Origin: Lineus longissimus
Lineage: Eukaryota > Nemertea > Pilidiophora > Heteronemertea > Lineidae
DNA: 64,000 bases
Assembly: GCF_910592395.1 (NCBI RefSeq)
Contig: NC_088326.1
Location: 5,587,001-5,651,000, forward strand
Direction of reading: 5' to 3'
Position numbers and translations under genes: made by a program. Below, in pieces: positions 31,929 to 44,874 of this stretch; within the stretch, counting starts at the first letter, position 1; each line of letters starts with the position of its first letter. The notes under the pieces were generated by a model, which was not told the origin of the DNA, did not search any database, and saw only the letters and a program-made list of their open reading frames with translations.

Positions 31929-33841
31929 TGAAGGGATATCGCAGCATCGATGTAAGCGTTGCGCATGGCAACGCAATGGACGGATGTTGGCCAACTCTGA
32001 CGAATTCAGAAGCAAGCTCTTCAGCGTCTGGTCATACATCTGTCGGCTGAACTGATGCAATTACACCACAATGCTAAGGCGTTTTGAGGACGATTTTACA
32101 ATAGTTATGCCGCATCTCTCCCTCTAACATGTCTACAGTAATTTTGGATTTGAAAATATCGTGGAAATCAACTGTTCACGATGAATACAACAGTTCATCT
32201 GACCGCACAATTAAAGAGGATTTTGCACAATGAACGTTTCTCCCTACACGTTACATTTTCTCGGGCGGTGAAAATAAAACGTTCTCAATTTCGGTTATGA
32301 GTGGAGTACAGATCAGGAAGGTAAACTCGGCCTAATGAAAATGTGGACAATAGGGCCCGCAACACGGTTCCACTCAGAAACTCGCGAGCATGTATGACTG
32401 ACTGCTTTGATACCGACAAACAGGCGTGATAATGGCATTGTATTGCTCGTACGAAGTTAAAAATTCCTATGCAATCCCCCTTCAGACAATTTATATTCAC
32501 TTCAAATAAGCATTAGGAAATCCATTGACACTGAACATGATTTGCGTGGTGTTGTCCACACTTTTATGCAATTAAGATGATTGTGACAACAGCGAAACGT
32601 TATAAAAGGAAAATGTCGTTACGACAAGTATCCACACCTGATTATTTTAGCCATGAAACGTGTGTTTTAGAATACTACACCGAGAACCTCCTTGGTTATA
32701 ATCAATTTTACTAACTTCTCACGAAGAGGCACTTTATAATTGAAAATGACTCCTCTGTTAGCGAAGGGCCATTTAGCGCCACCCTCAAGGGTTTGATATT
32801 TGTATGTCACAGGAAGATGCTGAGTCTGCCTTGGGATTTGCAGATAGTGGCTCAGCACAGCCCCACCCTCATTGGGAACTTAAACGTGAGGAAAACGCAT
32901 ATTACAGAGTATGGTCGTCAATTTCTAAACACTATTTTTTTGATCTGCCAGTACATGATATATACCCGTCGTTCAGCACGCCCGGAAATGTTACGCCGCG
33001 AAAATGTCATGTTCTACAGTGTTCTCGTCGGGCCTGATGATATTTAGGCTATACAGACTCTTCGCCTTCATTCTGAACCTCAGGCCAACACTTGGCACTA
33101 ACGACCGAGCCTATATTATGCAACGTGCGCGGGGAGGAGCATAATACTGACTCTGGTTTTTCGAGGATGCTTTAATTCGCCACTCAATATTAAACAATGG
33201 CTAAGACGCGGAGCAAGAGAAAACGAACACTCCTATGGGAATGTTAAGACTGCTACAACCGATGTTTCCTTTTTGAGCAGTCTACCAGCACATTCAGATA
33301 TCATGCGAAATATTAAAATCGCCCGATTCCGCACCAAAGCCGTACCGTACGTGCTATAAAACCATTGTCGTGATTGTTATAATATACGACAAAACACGGA
33401 GACGTTCTTTTTACGTAGCTATCAATTTCATGTTGTTTCCAATAATTTGTCATAAAACTTCGTATATCTGATTCAATGGTAATCCGATGTCCTCGAATCA
33501 TGACGTGCCTGGTGAATTTGCACGGACCTACAAAATGATTCTGGATCGGGTTTACAAAGTGTTTAAAAAGAAACCGTGGCGCATTCATCGCCTGGTAATT
33601 CGTGTATATGTAGTTGGAAAGGGCTGTGCCACGGTTTCGTTTCGATAATGTCAAATCACTCTCCGCAGTGCATAGACAAATATTTTCTATTTGCCTTTTT
33701 TACATCCAGCGCCGGTCACTGAAGATTTCCTAAGAAATCTCGTTGCGGACAAGCGTCGGATGTTGCTTTTTGTACCATCGAACTTAGAAGATTTTGGCTC
33801 CGAATGCCCGGCCATATAACTGAATTGTGAGCAGAAAGTAG

Positions 33842-36499
33842 ATGTTAATAATGCAAACCTCCGGAAAAGAAACCCGTTTGCAACCCTCGACGAAACCTGA
33901 CGTAGCTGAGATATGTATCCCGAGTGTGGATACGGAGTTTACCCATGCTATGTATGTGTACGGAATCGGGATAACGTGTCTGATTGGCATCATATTAAAC
34001 ACATTCAATATAATAATCTTCACCAAGGTTAATTGTACGAAATCACTTGGGTTATATCTTCTGAGATGTTTAGCCTTCTGTGACCTTGCCCTTCTCGTAG
34101 TCTCTTTCATCGCTTTTCCCTTGAGGTTTATCATAGCCAGGCTTGAGCTCGGTGACAGGGAATTCTTTCTCCGGGACGACATGCAGATCCTGCCATATTT
34201 ATACTACTGCGTTCACGTGCCGTACTATATCTGTTTACAAGTCAGGAATCACGCCATGGTGGTAATAGCACTAGACAGGTAAGAGCAGAATCTGTCAAAT
34301 CATACACATTTAAATTACCCTCTGACAGCACGCAGATGACGCGATGTATTTTATAGTTTTAGTACGAATTTCGGCAATGGTATGATAACCCTTAGGCCTA
34401 CTCCGATGATTTAAGGAATTGATACCAAACTGTAGGTGTTGATTGTCTCACCAAAACCGCGAGGGTGGAGCTAAAATGAACATCACCCAAGCAATTTTGG
34501 TGAGACAATCAATACCAACAGTGAGTTATCAATTTGTATTCGACTAAAACATCTCAAATCAGAAAACGAACAACGCGGTTTGAATGATTTCATTTTGACT
34601 GATTCCATATCATGCACCAAACCAAGCGCTTATGGTTGCCTAACCATAACCGCTGAATTCAAAACGAGGCCCCGTAGGCGCACAGTGCATTTACACTGTA
34701 AACTCTGTTTCATTATACTGTTGTGTTGTGTTGACATCAGAGAAGTTGAGGCTCTGGATAGCAAATTGGCCCTTCTCCCTCCAACAAGTGACTTAGGATT
34801 ATTGGTAAGGTACTTTACTATATATTTCTTGAGATATAGTGATATTCTTACCTCAAGTGACAGTCAATTTGGATTTAAAAAGGGTCTTTCGACAACTTTT
34901 TGTAGCTTTGTTACGGAAGAGGTGATAAGATATTACATAAATAATGATACCCAAGTAGTGTATTCTGCAATGCTGGACGCATCCAAGGCCTTCGATTGTA
35001 TTAACTTTGTCAAGTTATTCAGGATATTGCAGCGCAAGGGATTGTGCCCCCTCAATTCACATTTCTTAGCGACTTTGTATACCAATCAGAGAGTGAATAT
35101 TAGGTGGGATGATTACACCGCCCCCTTATTTCCTGTTTGTAATGGAGTTGAACAGGGGGGAGTGTTGTCTCCGATTCTTTTCAACTTATACATAGGCGAA
35201 CTTCTCGATAAGCTGAAGAGTTAAAAAGTATGGTGCCATGTAGGACATTATTTCGCTGGAACTTTGGCGTATGCCGACGACGTTATCTTTCTTGCTCCGT
35301 CGCTCTGGGCTCTGCGACCAATCCTCATATTGTGTGATGACTATTCTAAAAAGTGTAAGATCAAGTTCAACGCTGGAAAATCTAAACTGCTAGTTTTTGG
35401 CATGAGGAATGTTGAAGACATTCTGGTCCGCTTTAATGGCATTGACATGACCCCTAGTTGACATGAAATACATCTCAGAATTCCTATAGGGCCAAATATA
35501 GAGTTAGAACGAATTCAAACAACAATATCTGACATGTACAAACGTACATATTTATTATTAGCGCAGTTTTAATATGCCTGTGGTGAGATATGCCTTATTC
35601 AAAAGCTTTAGTATGTCCCTTTACGCAGCCCAATGCTGAATTTGGCTCGACCCCATATCCAGAGTGTGTACACTGCGTGGAGGAATTGTGTGCGTAGGGT
35701 TCTGGGTATTTCACCCAGAACCCACATCCTTGGCGAGCACAAGGGGACGTTGCGATGTCAAAGCATTTGGGGTGTTTCTAACTGAAAACTCCCTATAGAG
35801 GGCCTACTTTTTGCATTTGTTTACCGCATTGTAGCCTGTTCTTCCAATCACCTGTACCAAGAGAATTCACACCCTAAAAATTATGTCTATCATTTAAGAT
35901 TCCTGCAGCTGACCAACCCTCTAAAGGCAAAGATCTACGCAACTCGGGAAAATGCCAATAAAGTATTTGCGGCCATTACTTTCCTTGCCTTGGCTTGCAA
36001 CGCATGGCGATATGCTTGGTCATTTATTGACGATCGAGGCGAATTGGGGAATCCGTGTTACCCAAAAGGATTGTCGTGGTTATCAGGATATGCATGGGGA
36101 TACGATCCCGACATCTACTTTTACATAATTGTCCTGTTTGTAACTCCTCTTTTACTATTACTATTTTTCAATGTTGGTGTTGTCTTTTCGCTAATAGCCA
36201 GCATGCGCAAAAGTGACGCATTTGCGCAGTCCAAATCTAAAAGTAACGCTGCACATGCGCAGCATCGGTTATCCGTCATGGCAACTTGTATTATCACATT
36301 GTTCCTTATTTGTGAAATACCCTCTTGTCTTGATCGAATGATGAATCTGGTAGGCCACCAGTGGATTGCATTGAATAATTTCAGCAGGAAAACAGGTCTA
36401 TGGCTTGTTGCTATTGATTCCTCTCTCAATTTCGTGATCTATCTGGTAACCAATCGGTCGTTTCGAAGGTGTCTGTTTCGTAACGATCAACCATCCTAA
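33842..36499 (+). CDS. class A (rhodopsin-like) GPCR, peptide-receptor type, copy 2
   Basis: Two exons, 33842-34278 and 35899-36499, joined at GACAG|GTAAGAG ... TTTAAG|ATTCCTG, give 345 residues. Helices at about 36-61, 70-95, 118-145, 167-188, 216-246, 269-293 and 311-329. The helix 3 end is DRF (145-147) in place of DRY, and helix 7 has NFVIY (323-327) in place of NPxxY. C123 and C199 could form the usual loop disulphide. The intron falls exactly inside the Arg codon of DRF. Variants such as NFVIY are familiar in FMRFamide/myosuppressin-type and related peptide receptors, so a neuropeptide ligand is inferred, not shown. A nearby in-frame ATG at 33851 could also be the start. No break seen. 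Expression signals were not identified. Confidence 0.85.
34790..35870 (+). pseudogene. LINE ORF2 fragment B, in GPCR copy 2 intron
   Basis: Reverse transcriptase region with FGFKKGLSTT, DASKAFDCI, GVEQGGVLSP and an intact-looking AYADD box near 35270. A stop after position 35224 and further stops after 35461 break the frame. It is homologous to fragments A and C at the same place in the sister introns, showing insertion before the triplication. A short piece of a different frame precedes it (34580-34790), shared with copy 3. Confidence 0.87.
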
Positions 36500-37974
36500 A
36501 CACGGTGGAGGGATATCGCAGCCTCGTTATAAGTGTTGCGTATGTCAACGCAATGGACCGATGTTGGCCAACTCTGACGAAATTCGGAAGCAAGCTCTTC
36601 AGCGTCTGGTCATACATCTGTCGGCTGAACTGATGCAATTACACCACAATGCTGAGGCGTTTTTTAGGACGATTTTACAATAGTTATGTGGCACCTCTCC
36701 CTCTAACATATGTACAGTAATTTTGGATGGGAAAATATCGTGGAAATCTACTGTTCACGATGAATACAACAGTTCATCCGACCACACAGTTAAGGAGGAT
36801 TTCGCACGATCAACGTTTCTGCCTGCACGTTACATTTTCTCGGGTGGTGAAAATAAAACCTTCTCAGTGTCGGTTATGAGAGGAGTGCAGATCAGTAAGG
36901 TAAACTCGGCTGTTGAAGCAATACAAGACCGACCGATATACAGTACCTACTTGTATAATTTGCCGCGGCAGGTAGGCCTAATAATTTTTTCAAGTCTATA
37001 TTGCGGTTTATACAGTAGGGGTGATGGTACCTAGAGTACAGCCTATTATGATAATACGAATCCTCGGATGATCAGGTATGCGTAACACACTGAACTAGGA
37101 ACAACAAGCAAGACTTTATAACTTTTGAAATATTACGAATGTCTGTGATTTTTATTAGGTCCTTGATTATTGTTTATTCTTTTGATGACACTGTACGATT
37201 ACTGTCACTTCAAATAAGCATGAGGTTATCCATTGACACTGAACATGCTTTGCGTAGTGTTGTCCACACTTTTATGCAATTAAGATGATTGTGACAACAG
37301 CGAAACGTTATAGAAGGAAAATGTCTTTAAGACAAGTACCCACACCTGATTATTTTAGCCATGAAACGCGTGTTTTACAATACTACACCGAGAACCTCCT
37401 TCGTTATAATGAATTTTACTAACTTCTCACCAAGAGGCATTTTATAATTGAAAATGACTCCTCTGTTAGCGAAGGGCCTTTTAGCTCCACCCTCAAGGGT
37501 TTGATATTTGTATGTCACATGAAGATGCTGAGTCTGCCTTGGGATTGGCAGATAGTAGCTCAGCACAGCTCCACCCCCATTGGGAACTTAAACGTGAGGA
37601 AAACGCATATTACAGAGTATGGTCGTCAATTTTTAAACACTATTGTTTTGATCTGTCAGTACATTTTTGGGGCGATGGCAGTCAACCATGGAATGACACA
37701 TGGACTTTTTCAGGTTTCTCTATTAAAACCCGTTGATATGTCAACTTTCTGGTCTACTGAAGAAATGGGAGTAGCATTGAACCCGTGTTGTGCAGGTGTT
37801 AAGAAGAGATAAGCCTCTTGGGTTGATCGAGAAGAGGGAAGCAACGATGATTCGGGACAGCGCAATAAAGGTTGGGAACCGTTGGATGATACCACTACCA
37901 TGGCGTCGTGATCTGCCGAGTTACCAGACAACTATAATCAAGCGAAGGCCAAACTTGTCAGCACAGAAAAACGA

Positions 37975-39369
37975 TTGATGAGAAACCCTGAGCATGGGAA
38001 AATGTATGATGGACAAATCAAAGCGCTTGTGGAAAAGGGATCAGCAAGGAAACTAACTCAAGAGGAGATCCAAACGCATACAGGGCCTGTACACTACATT
38101 AGTCATCACGCAGTAGACCGTCCGGAAAAGAAGACAACTCTGTGTCGCATCGTCTTCAATTCAGCTGCGAGTTATCAGGGACATGTACTAAACGAATATT
38201 TGCGGAAAGGACCAGATTTGCTCAATAATCTTCTGGGGGTGCTAACACGATTTCGAGAGAACCACGTAGCCATCGTAGGGGATGTATCAAAAAGGTATCA
38301 CCAAATTCTAGTTGATCCCGTACGTGATGCACACACCCATCGATTCTTATGGCGGGACTTCGAAAAGCGCGCGCCAGACGTGTATGTTAAGCAGATGCTA
38401 ACATTTGGAGATGTCTCATCACCAGCACTAGCTAACACAGCTATTGACCTCACCACAGAAGAATACGAAGAGACCTTCCCGGAGGCTGTGGCCACGATCA
38501 AGCGGTGTCGCTACATGGATGACATCGGCGATTCGTTACCTACTATCCCAGCAGCAACCAAACGTACTGAGGAGATCGATGAAATATTCGATAGCGGACA
38601 CTTCAAAATAAAAGAATGGATTTCGAATGAACAACTTGGGAGAAATGGAAACCCAGCATCGGATAATTCGGATCAGATGGGAGACGAGAAGTTTTTGGGA
38701 GTGTTGTGGGACAGGGACCAGGACAACATATCAATACCCATGAAGATACCCAAATGTTTCTCAGCAACCGTGGAACGCACATGCTGGAACATGCCTGACA
38801 AACTAACAAAACGGATAGTTCTAAGCGCGTTGGCAGAAGTGTATGACGTTATAGGCCTCGTTACACCCGTTATCCTGACTGCAAAAATTGGTCTACAAGA
38901 CTTGTGGAAGGAAGGTTACCAATGGGACCAGGAACTCCCTGAATCCGTCAGAACCAAATGGATGAATTGGTTCACAAGTTTGGAACGCCTGAAAACGCTT
39001 AAGTTTGAACGCTGTCTGACTCCGTTGGCGTGCGAGGGACGTCCAGTACTTGTAATCTTTTGTGATGCGTCTCTGAGTGGGTTCGGCAGTGTTGCATATC
39101 TCAGGTGGGCAACCACAGACGGTTATCAGATTCGGTTCGTTATGGCAAAGTCACGAGTGGCCCCCCTAAAGCCACTTACTATTCCGCGGTTGGAATTACA
39201 AGCTGCTGTGATGGCTAGCAGGCTGAATGACTTCATCCGAGCTGAAACCCGACTTCAACTGGAGAAAACCATTCTTTTTTCGGATTCAATGATTGTTCTC
39301 TCATGGATAAAGCGAACAACCAATAAGCAAAATAGTTGTTCTGCTCCCCGCAGAAGGCTGGTCTGAGGA
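37975..39369 (+). pseudogene. BEL/Pao reverse transcriptase-RNase H
   Basis: A 463-codon open frame. It has GPVHYISHH, RIVFNSAAS, GDVSKRYHQI, FLWRDFE, then the RT catalytic box YMDDI near residue 179, and after that RNase H signatures FCDASLSGFG and SDSMIVLSWI. The order and wording are those of BEL/Pao pol. The frame is open upstream of the first listed Met, but an extra frameshift near 37920 parts it from the preceding pol segment, and it stops at 39366 before any integrase. Not functional as a whole element, though this domain itself is uninterrupted. Confidence 0.88.
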
Positions 39370-39890
39370 TGATTGATTTGGCTCCGGCGCGTTTGCCTTC
39401 GTCGTCGAGGTGGGAAAGTGTTTCGCTGATAATGCGAATCTTGGACTTTCTTTTATTCTATTTACCAGTTTTAAATTTCGCGAACTTCGCACTTCGGTTT
39501 TGGCGGTACTTTTTACGTCACGAACTATTTTTGCCTTTTAGGCTTCTTTTACGCCCTTTCTGTCATTCACAATTTTTACTGCACTTGGTCTGGGAGTACA
39601 TATAGTAAGGGCAGGTTCTTTGTCCCGGATAACCACACATTTCGGTTTCGGTAGTTTCGGATTTGTAAGTAATTTTATGCATTTCATTTAGTTCCACGTT
39701 GTATTACTGTCTTGTAGGTTCCTTTTTTACATATATTCTTAAAATACCAAAAAATATTCTTTTTCACTTTTGTAATGTCACTGTTGGTAATTCATGTCTA
39801 TTTTACTGTCCGGTGCTAAATGTAGTCCATATGTTTCAGGTTTCAAATAAAACTATATATTGAACATCCGAGTATCCGAGTCTTCAATAT
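39370..39890 (+). repeat. LTR-like 3' end of the BEL/Pao fragment
   Basis: Non-coding, AT-rich, follows the pol stop directly and runs to the insertion boundary. It holds a TATA-like ACATATAG near 39598 and an AATAAA at about 39846, the elements expected in an LTR. The left LTR boundary is not certain and no second LTR is present for comparison. Confidence 0.5.
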
Positions 39891-40771
39891 ATACCCGTCG
39901 TTCAGCACGCCCGGAAATGTTATGCCGCGAAAATGTCATGTTCTACAGTGTTCTCGTCGGGCCTGATGATATTTAGGCTATACAGACTCTTCGCCTTCAT
40001 TCTGAACCTCAGGCCAACACTTGGCACTAACGACCGAGCCTATATTATGCAACGTGCGCGGGGAGGAGCATAATACTGACTCTGGTTTTTCGAGGATGCT
40101 TTAATTCGCCACTTAATATTAAACAATGGCTAAGACGCGGAGCAAGAGAAAACGAACATTCCTATGGGGAATGTTAAGACTGCTACAACCGATGTTTCCT
40201 TTTTTTAGCAGTCTACCAGCACATTCAGATATCATGCGAAACATTAAAATCACCCGATTCCGCACCAAAGCCGTACCGTACCTCCTATAAAACCATTGTC
40301 GTGATTGTTATAATATACGACAAAACACGGATACGTTCTTTTTACGTAGCTATCAATCTCATGTTGTTTCCAATAATTTGTCATAAAACTTCGTATATCT
40401 GATTCAATGGTAACCCGATGTCCTCGAATCATGACGCGCCTGGTGAATTGGCACGGACTCACAAATGATTCTGGATCGGGTTTTCAAAGTGTTTAAAAAG
40501 AAACCGTGGCGCATTCATCGCCTGGTAGTTCGTGTATATGTAGTTGGAAAGGACTGTGTCACGGTTTCGTTTCTATAATGTCAAATCACTCTCCGCAGTG
40601 CATAGACAAATATTTTCTATTTGGCTTTTTTACATCCAGCGCCGGTCACTGAAGATTTCCTAAGAAATCTCGTTGCGGACAAGCGTCGGATGTTGCTTTT
40701 TGTACCATCGAACCGAGAAGATTTTGGCTCCGAATGCCCGGTCGTATAATTGAATTGTGAGCAGAAAGTAG

Positions 40772-43445
40772 ATGCTTATAATGCAAACGTCCGGAAAAGA
40801 AACCCGTTTGCAACTCTCGACGAAACCTGACGTAGCTGAGATATGTATCCCGAGTGTGGATACGGAGTTTACCCATGCTATGTATGTGTACGGAATCGGG
40901 ATAACGTGTCTGATTGGCATCATATTAAACACATTCAATATAATAATCTTCACCAAGGTTAATTGTACGAAATCACTTGGGTTATATCTTCTGAGATGTT
41001 TAGCCTTCTGTGACCTTGCCCTTCTCGTAGTCTCTTTCATCGCTTTTCCCCTGAGGCACATTATAGCCAGGCTTGAGCTCGGTGACAGGAAATTCTTTCT
41101 CTGGGACGACATGTATATCCTGCCATATCTATACTACTGCGTTCACGTGCCGTACTATATCTGTTTACAAGTCAGGAATCACGCCATGGTGGTAATCGCA
41201 GTAGACAGGTAAGAGCAGAATCTGTCAGGTCATGCACATTTAAATTACCCCCTGATGCCCCGGACTACACGCAGATGACGCGATGTATTTTTTATAGTTT
41301 TAGTACGAATTTCGGCAATGATATGATAACCCTTAGGCCTACTCCGATGATTTAAGGAATTGATACTGAACTGTAGGTGTTGATTATCTCTTTAAAACCG
41401 CGAGGGTGGAGCTAAAATGAACATCACCCAAGCAAGTTTGGTGAGACAATCAATACCTGCAGTGACTTATCAATTTCTATTCGACTAAAATATCTCAAAT
41501 TTGATAACGAATTACGCGGTTAAAATGATTTTATTTTGAATTATTCCATATTATGCACCAACCCAAGGCTTATGGTTACCTAGCCATAACCGCTGAATTC
41601 AAAACGAGGCCCTGTAGGTGCACAGTGCATTTACACTGTAAACTCTGTTTCATTATACTGTTGTGTTTTGTTGACATCAGTGAAGTTGAGGCTCTGGATA
41701 ACGAACTGGCCCTTCTCCCTCCAACAAGTGAATTAGGATTATTAGTAAGGTACTTTACTATATTATTCTTGAGATATAGTGATATTCTTACCTCAAGTGA
41801 CAGTCAATTTGGATTAAAAAAGGATATTTCTGAAACTTTTTGTAGCTTTGTTACGGAAGAGGTGATAAGATATTACATCAATAATGATACCCCAGTAGTG
41901 TATTCTGCAATGCTAGATACATTCAAGGCATTCGATTGTATCAACTTCATCAAGTTATTCAGGATATTGCAACGCAAGGGATTGTGCCCCCTCAATTCAC
42001 ATTTCTTAGCGACTTTGTATACCACTCAGAGAGTGAATATTAGGTGGGATGATTATACCTCCCCCTTATTTACTGTTTCTAATGGAGTTGAACAGGGGGG
42101 AGTGCTGTCTCCGGTTCTTTTCAACATGTACAGAGAGGAACTTCTCGATAAGCCGAATAGTTAAAAAGTAGGGTGCCATGTAGGCCATTATTTCGCTGGA
42201 GCTTTGGCGTAGGCCGACGACGTTTATATCATTCTTGCTCCGTCGCTATTGGCTCTGCGACAAAAGCTCATATTGTGAGATGAATATTCTAAAGAGTGTA
42301 AGATCATGTTCAATGCTGGGAAATCTAAACTGCTAGTTTTTGGCGTAAAGAATGTAGAAGACATTCTGGTCCGCTTTATTGGCATTGACATGACCCACAG
42401 TTTACATGAAATACATCTAAGAATTCCTATAGGGCCAAATATAGAGTGAGAACGAGTTCAAACAACAGTATCTGACATGTACAAACGTACATATTTATTA
42501 TTAGCGCAGTTTTAATATGCCTGTACTGTGGCGAGATATGCCTTATTCAAAAGTTTTAGTATGTCCCTTTACGCAGCCCAATGCTAAATTTGGCTCGACC
42601 CCATATCCAGAGTGTATACACTGCGTGGAGGAAATGTGTGCGTAGGGTTCTGGGAATTTCACCCAGAACCCACATTCTTGGCGAGCAGACGGGGACGTTG
42701 CGATGTCAAAGCATTTGGGGTGTTTCTAACTGATAACTCCCTATAGAGAGCCTTCTTTTTGCATTTTTACCGCATTTTAGTCTGTTCTTCCAATCACCTG
42801 TACCAAGAGAATTCACACCCTAAAAATTATGTCTATCATTTAAGATTCCTGCAGCTGACCAACCCTCTAAAGGCAAAGATCTACGCAACTCGGGAAAATG
42901 CCAATAAAGTCTTTGCGGCCATTACTTTCCTTGCCTTGGCTTGCAACGCATGGCGATATGCTTGGTCATTTATTGACGATCGAGGCGAATTGGGGAATCC
43001 GTGTTACCCAAAAGGATTGTCGTGGTTATCAGGATATGCATGGGGGTACGATTCCGACATCTACTTTTACATAATTGTCCTGTTTGTAACTCCTCTTTTA
43101 CTATTACTATTTTTCAATGTTGGTGTTGTCTTTTCGCTAATAGCTGGCATGCGCAAAAGTGACGCATTTGCGCAGTCCAAATCTAAAAGTAACGCCACGC
43201 ATGCGCAGCATCGGTTATCTATTATGGCAACTTGTATTATCACATTGTTCCTTGTTTGTGAAATACCCTCTTGTCTTGATCGAATGCTAAGTATGGCAGG
43301 CCACCAGTGGATTGTATTGAATAATTTCAGCAGGAGAACAGGTCTATGGCTTGTTGCTATTGATTCCTCCCTCAATTTCGTCATCTATCTGGTAACCAAT
43401 CGGTCGTTTCGAAGGTGTCTGTTTCGTAACGATCAACCATCCTAA
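40772..43445 (+). CDS. class A GPCR, peptide-receptor type, copy 3
   Basis: Exon 1 is 40772-41208 and exon 2 is 42845-43445, with the same splice words as copy 2, giving 345 residues. Helices, DRF and NFVIY are as in copy 2. Differences from copy 2 are scattered single residues, including several in the second extracellular face and in loop 2 to 3 (for example FLWDD for FLRDD, MYIL for MQIL), which could alter ligand preference. No stop or frameshift seen. An alternative start Met lies four codons in. Upstream DNA is interrupted by the BEL fragment about 0.9 kb before exon 1, so regulatory sequence may be changed relative to copy 2. Confidence 0.85.
41740..42780 (+). pseudogene. LINE ORF2 fragment C, in GPCR copy 3 intron
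   Basis: Same RT segment as fragments A and B. Here the active-site box is preceded by a TAG where copy 2 has Tyr (near 42210), and FGLKKDISET replaces FGFKKGLSTT. Stops after 42164 and more downstream. Dead. Confidence 0.87.
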
Positions 43446-44200
43446 ACATGGTGAAGGGATATCGCAGCTTCGTTATAACTGTTGCGCATGGCAACGCAAT
43501 TGACGGATGTTGGCCAACTCTGACGAAATTCAGAAGCAAGCTCTTCAGCGTCTGGTCATACATCTGTCGGCTGAACTGATGCAATTACACCACGATGCTA
43601 AGGCGTTTTGAGGACGATTTTACAATAGTTATGCCGCATCTCTCCCTCTAACATGTCTACAGTAATTTTGGATTGGAAAATATCGTGGAAATCTACTGTT
43701 CACGATGAAAACAACAGTTCATCCGACCACACAATTAAAGAGGATTTCGCACGATCAACGTGTGTGCCTGCACGTTACATTTTTACGCCGGTGAAAATAA
43801 AACCTTCTCATTTCCTGTCGAGTGCAGATCAATAAGGTAAACTCGACCAAATGAACATGTGGACAATAGAGCCCGCAATAGGGTTCCATCCCGGGATGAT
43901 CAGGTATGCGTAATACACTTAACTAGGAACTACAAGCTAGACTTAATAACTTTTGAAATATTACGAATGTATGTGATTTTTATTAGGTCCTTGATTATTG
44001 TTTATTTTTTTATGACACTTTACGATGTTACTGTCACTTCAAATTAGCATGAGGCAATCCTTTGACACGGAACATGATTTGCGTGGTGACGTCCACACTT
44101 TTATGCACTTGAGATGATTGTGACAATGCAGCGAAACGTAATAAAAGGAAAATGTCTTTACGACAAGTATCCACACCTAAGTATTTTAGCCTTGAAACAT

Positions 44201-44870
44201 ACCAGGGCAGTTGTTTACCTGTCATCGGCAGGGGCGGGATCATCTGAGTCTTCCTCGTGGTTCCCGTTTTCCATTGCATGGCAGCTGGTAAACAGCATTC
44301 ACGAAATTCGCAAAATTCGCTAGATGATTTAACAGGACCCTATAGACACAATGAACCTGCAATAATATGTTCTCATGAGCACCGCGAATAATACCACCAA
44401 AGACAGTTTCAGTTCCTAAGCTAGTCTTCAGATGACGTAGTAGGAGAACCACGCAGGCGGGTTTAGGCGATACGGTGCCTGAAGTGTTAAATCAACCTAT
44501 TTCATTTACAATTTCTCTCTCAGTTCAGGAATAACGGCATTGACTACATGGTTTGATGATATTCATTACAAAAGTCCCGATTGAATACAGCATTAAATTT
44601 CTAGCCATGGCTATAATAGTGAGAAATATGGCCGCCGAGAATAATTTATTCCGGTAATGCCCATTTATAATTTAGTGATTGCCAAGGCCATCACGTGGCG
44701 TGATAGAGGTTTGACTGGTTCAATCTGTGTTTCAATAGTGAAACTAACAGATCTGAAGTAGAGTGAAATTAACAACTGTCACGAGCTTTGAGTGGAAATG
44801 AACGTTGTTGCATGGTATAAAGACCATGACTGCTTGAAAGACTTCATAGAAGCCCTAGCTTAGCTTGCAT
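44201..44870. other. unassigned; possible upstream region of the pogo-like gene
   Basis: No gene seen. A TATAAA lies at about 44816, some 55 bp before the ATG of the pogo-like frame, and a CACGTG word near 44694. Confidence 0.4.
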
Positions 44871-44874
44871 AATC

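Larger units (their letters stand above)
21640..32655 (+). repeat. segmental duplication unit 1 (GPCR copy 1)
   Basis: First of three direct tandem units sharing the same order: a conserved upstream block with the word GAAAATGCATATTACAGAGTATGG or its variant, GPCR exon 1, an intron with a reverse-transcriptase fragment, GPCR exon 2, and a common 3' flank ending in ACAGCGAAACGTTATAAAAGG-like sequence. Unit 1 is the longest (~11.0 kb) because its intron gained about 6.5 kb of other elements. The conserved upstream block contains matching open frames in the units, but they diverge by frameshift and I do not call a gene there. Confidence 0.88.
32656..37367 (+). repeat. segmental duplication unit 2 (GPCR copy 2)
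   Basis: The shortest unit (~4.7 kb) and probably closest to the original layout: upstream block, exon 1 (33842-34278), RT-bearing intron (34279-35898), exon 2 (35899-36499), common 3' flank. Both junctions with units 1 and 3 read through the same word, TTTTAGCCATGAAACG, as expected of direct tandem duplication. Confidence 0.88.
37666..39890 (+). mobile_element. truncated BEL/Pao LTR retrotransposon
   Basis: Inserted between CAGTACAT and ATATACCCG of the unit 3 upstream block; unit 2 has a continuous sequence there. From left to right: a pol segment upstream of RT (frameshifted near 37920), RT and RNase H (see next entry), then an LTR-like stretch with an AATAAA at about 39846 ending at about 39890. 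Gag, protease and integrase are absent, and no target duplication is visible; a few target bases are missing instead. So the copy arose by truncation or later deletion. Confidence 0.85.
37368..44200 (+). repeat. segmental duplication unit 3 (GPCR copy 3)
   Basis: Same order as unit 2. A BEL/Pao fragment of about 2.2 kb interrupts the upstream block at 37666-39890. After about 44200 similarity to the other units ends, marking the right edge of the triplicated region. Confidence 0.88.

Noticed and set aside
33313-33654. Minus-strand frame upstream of GPCR copy 2
   Set aside because: The sister copies carry indels that break it, so it does not look selected as protein.
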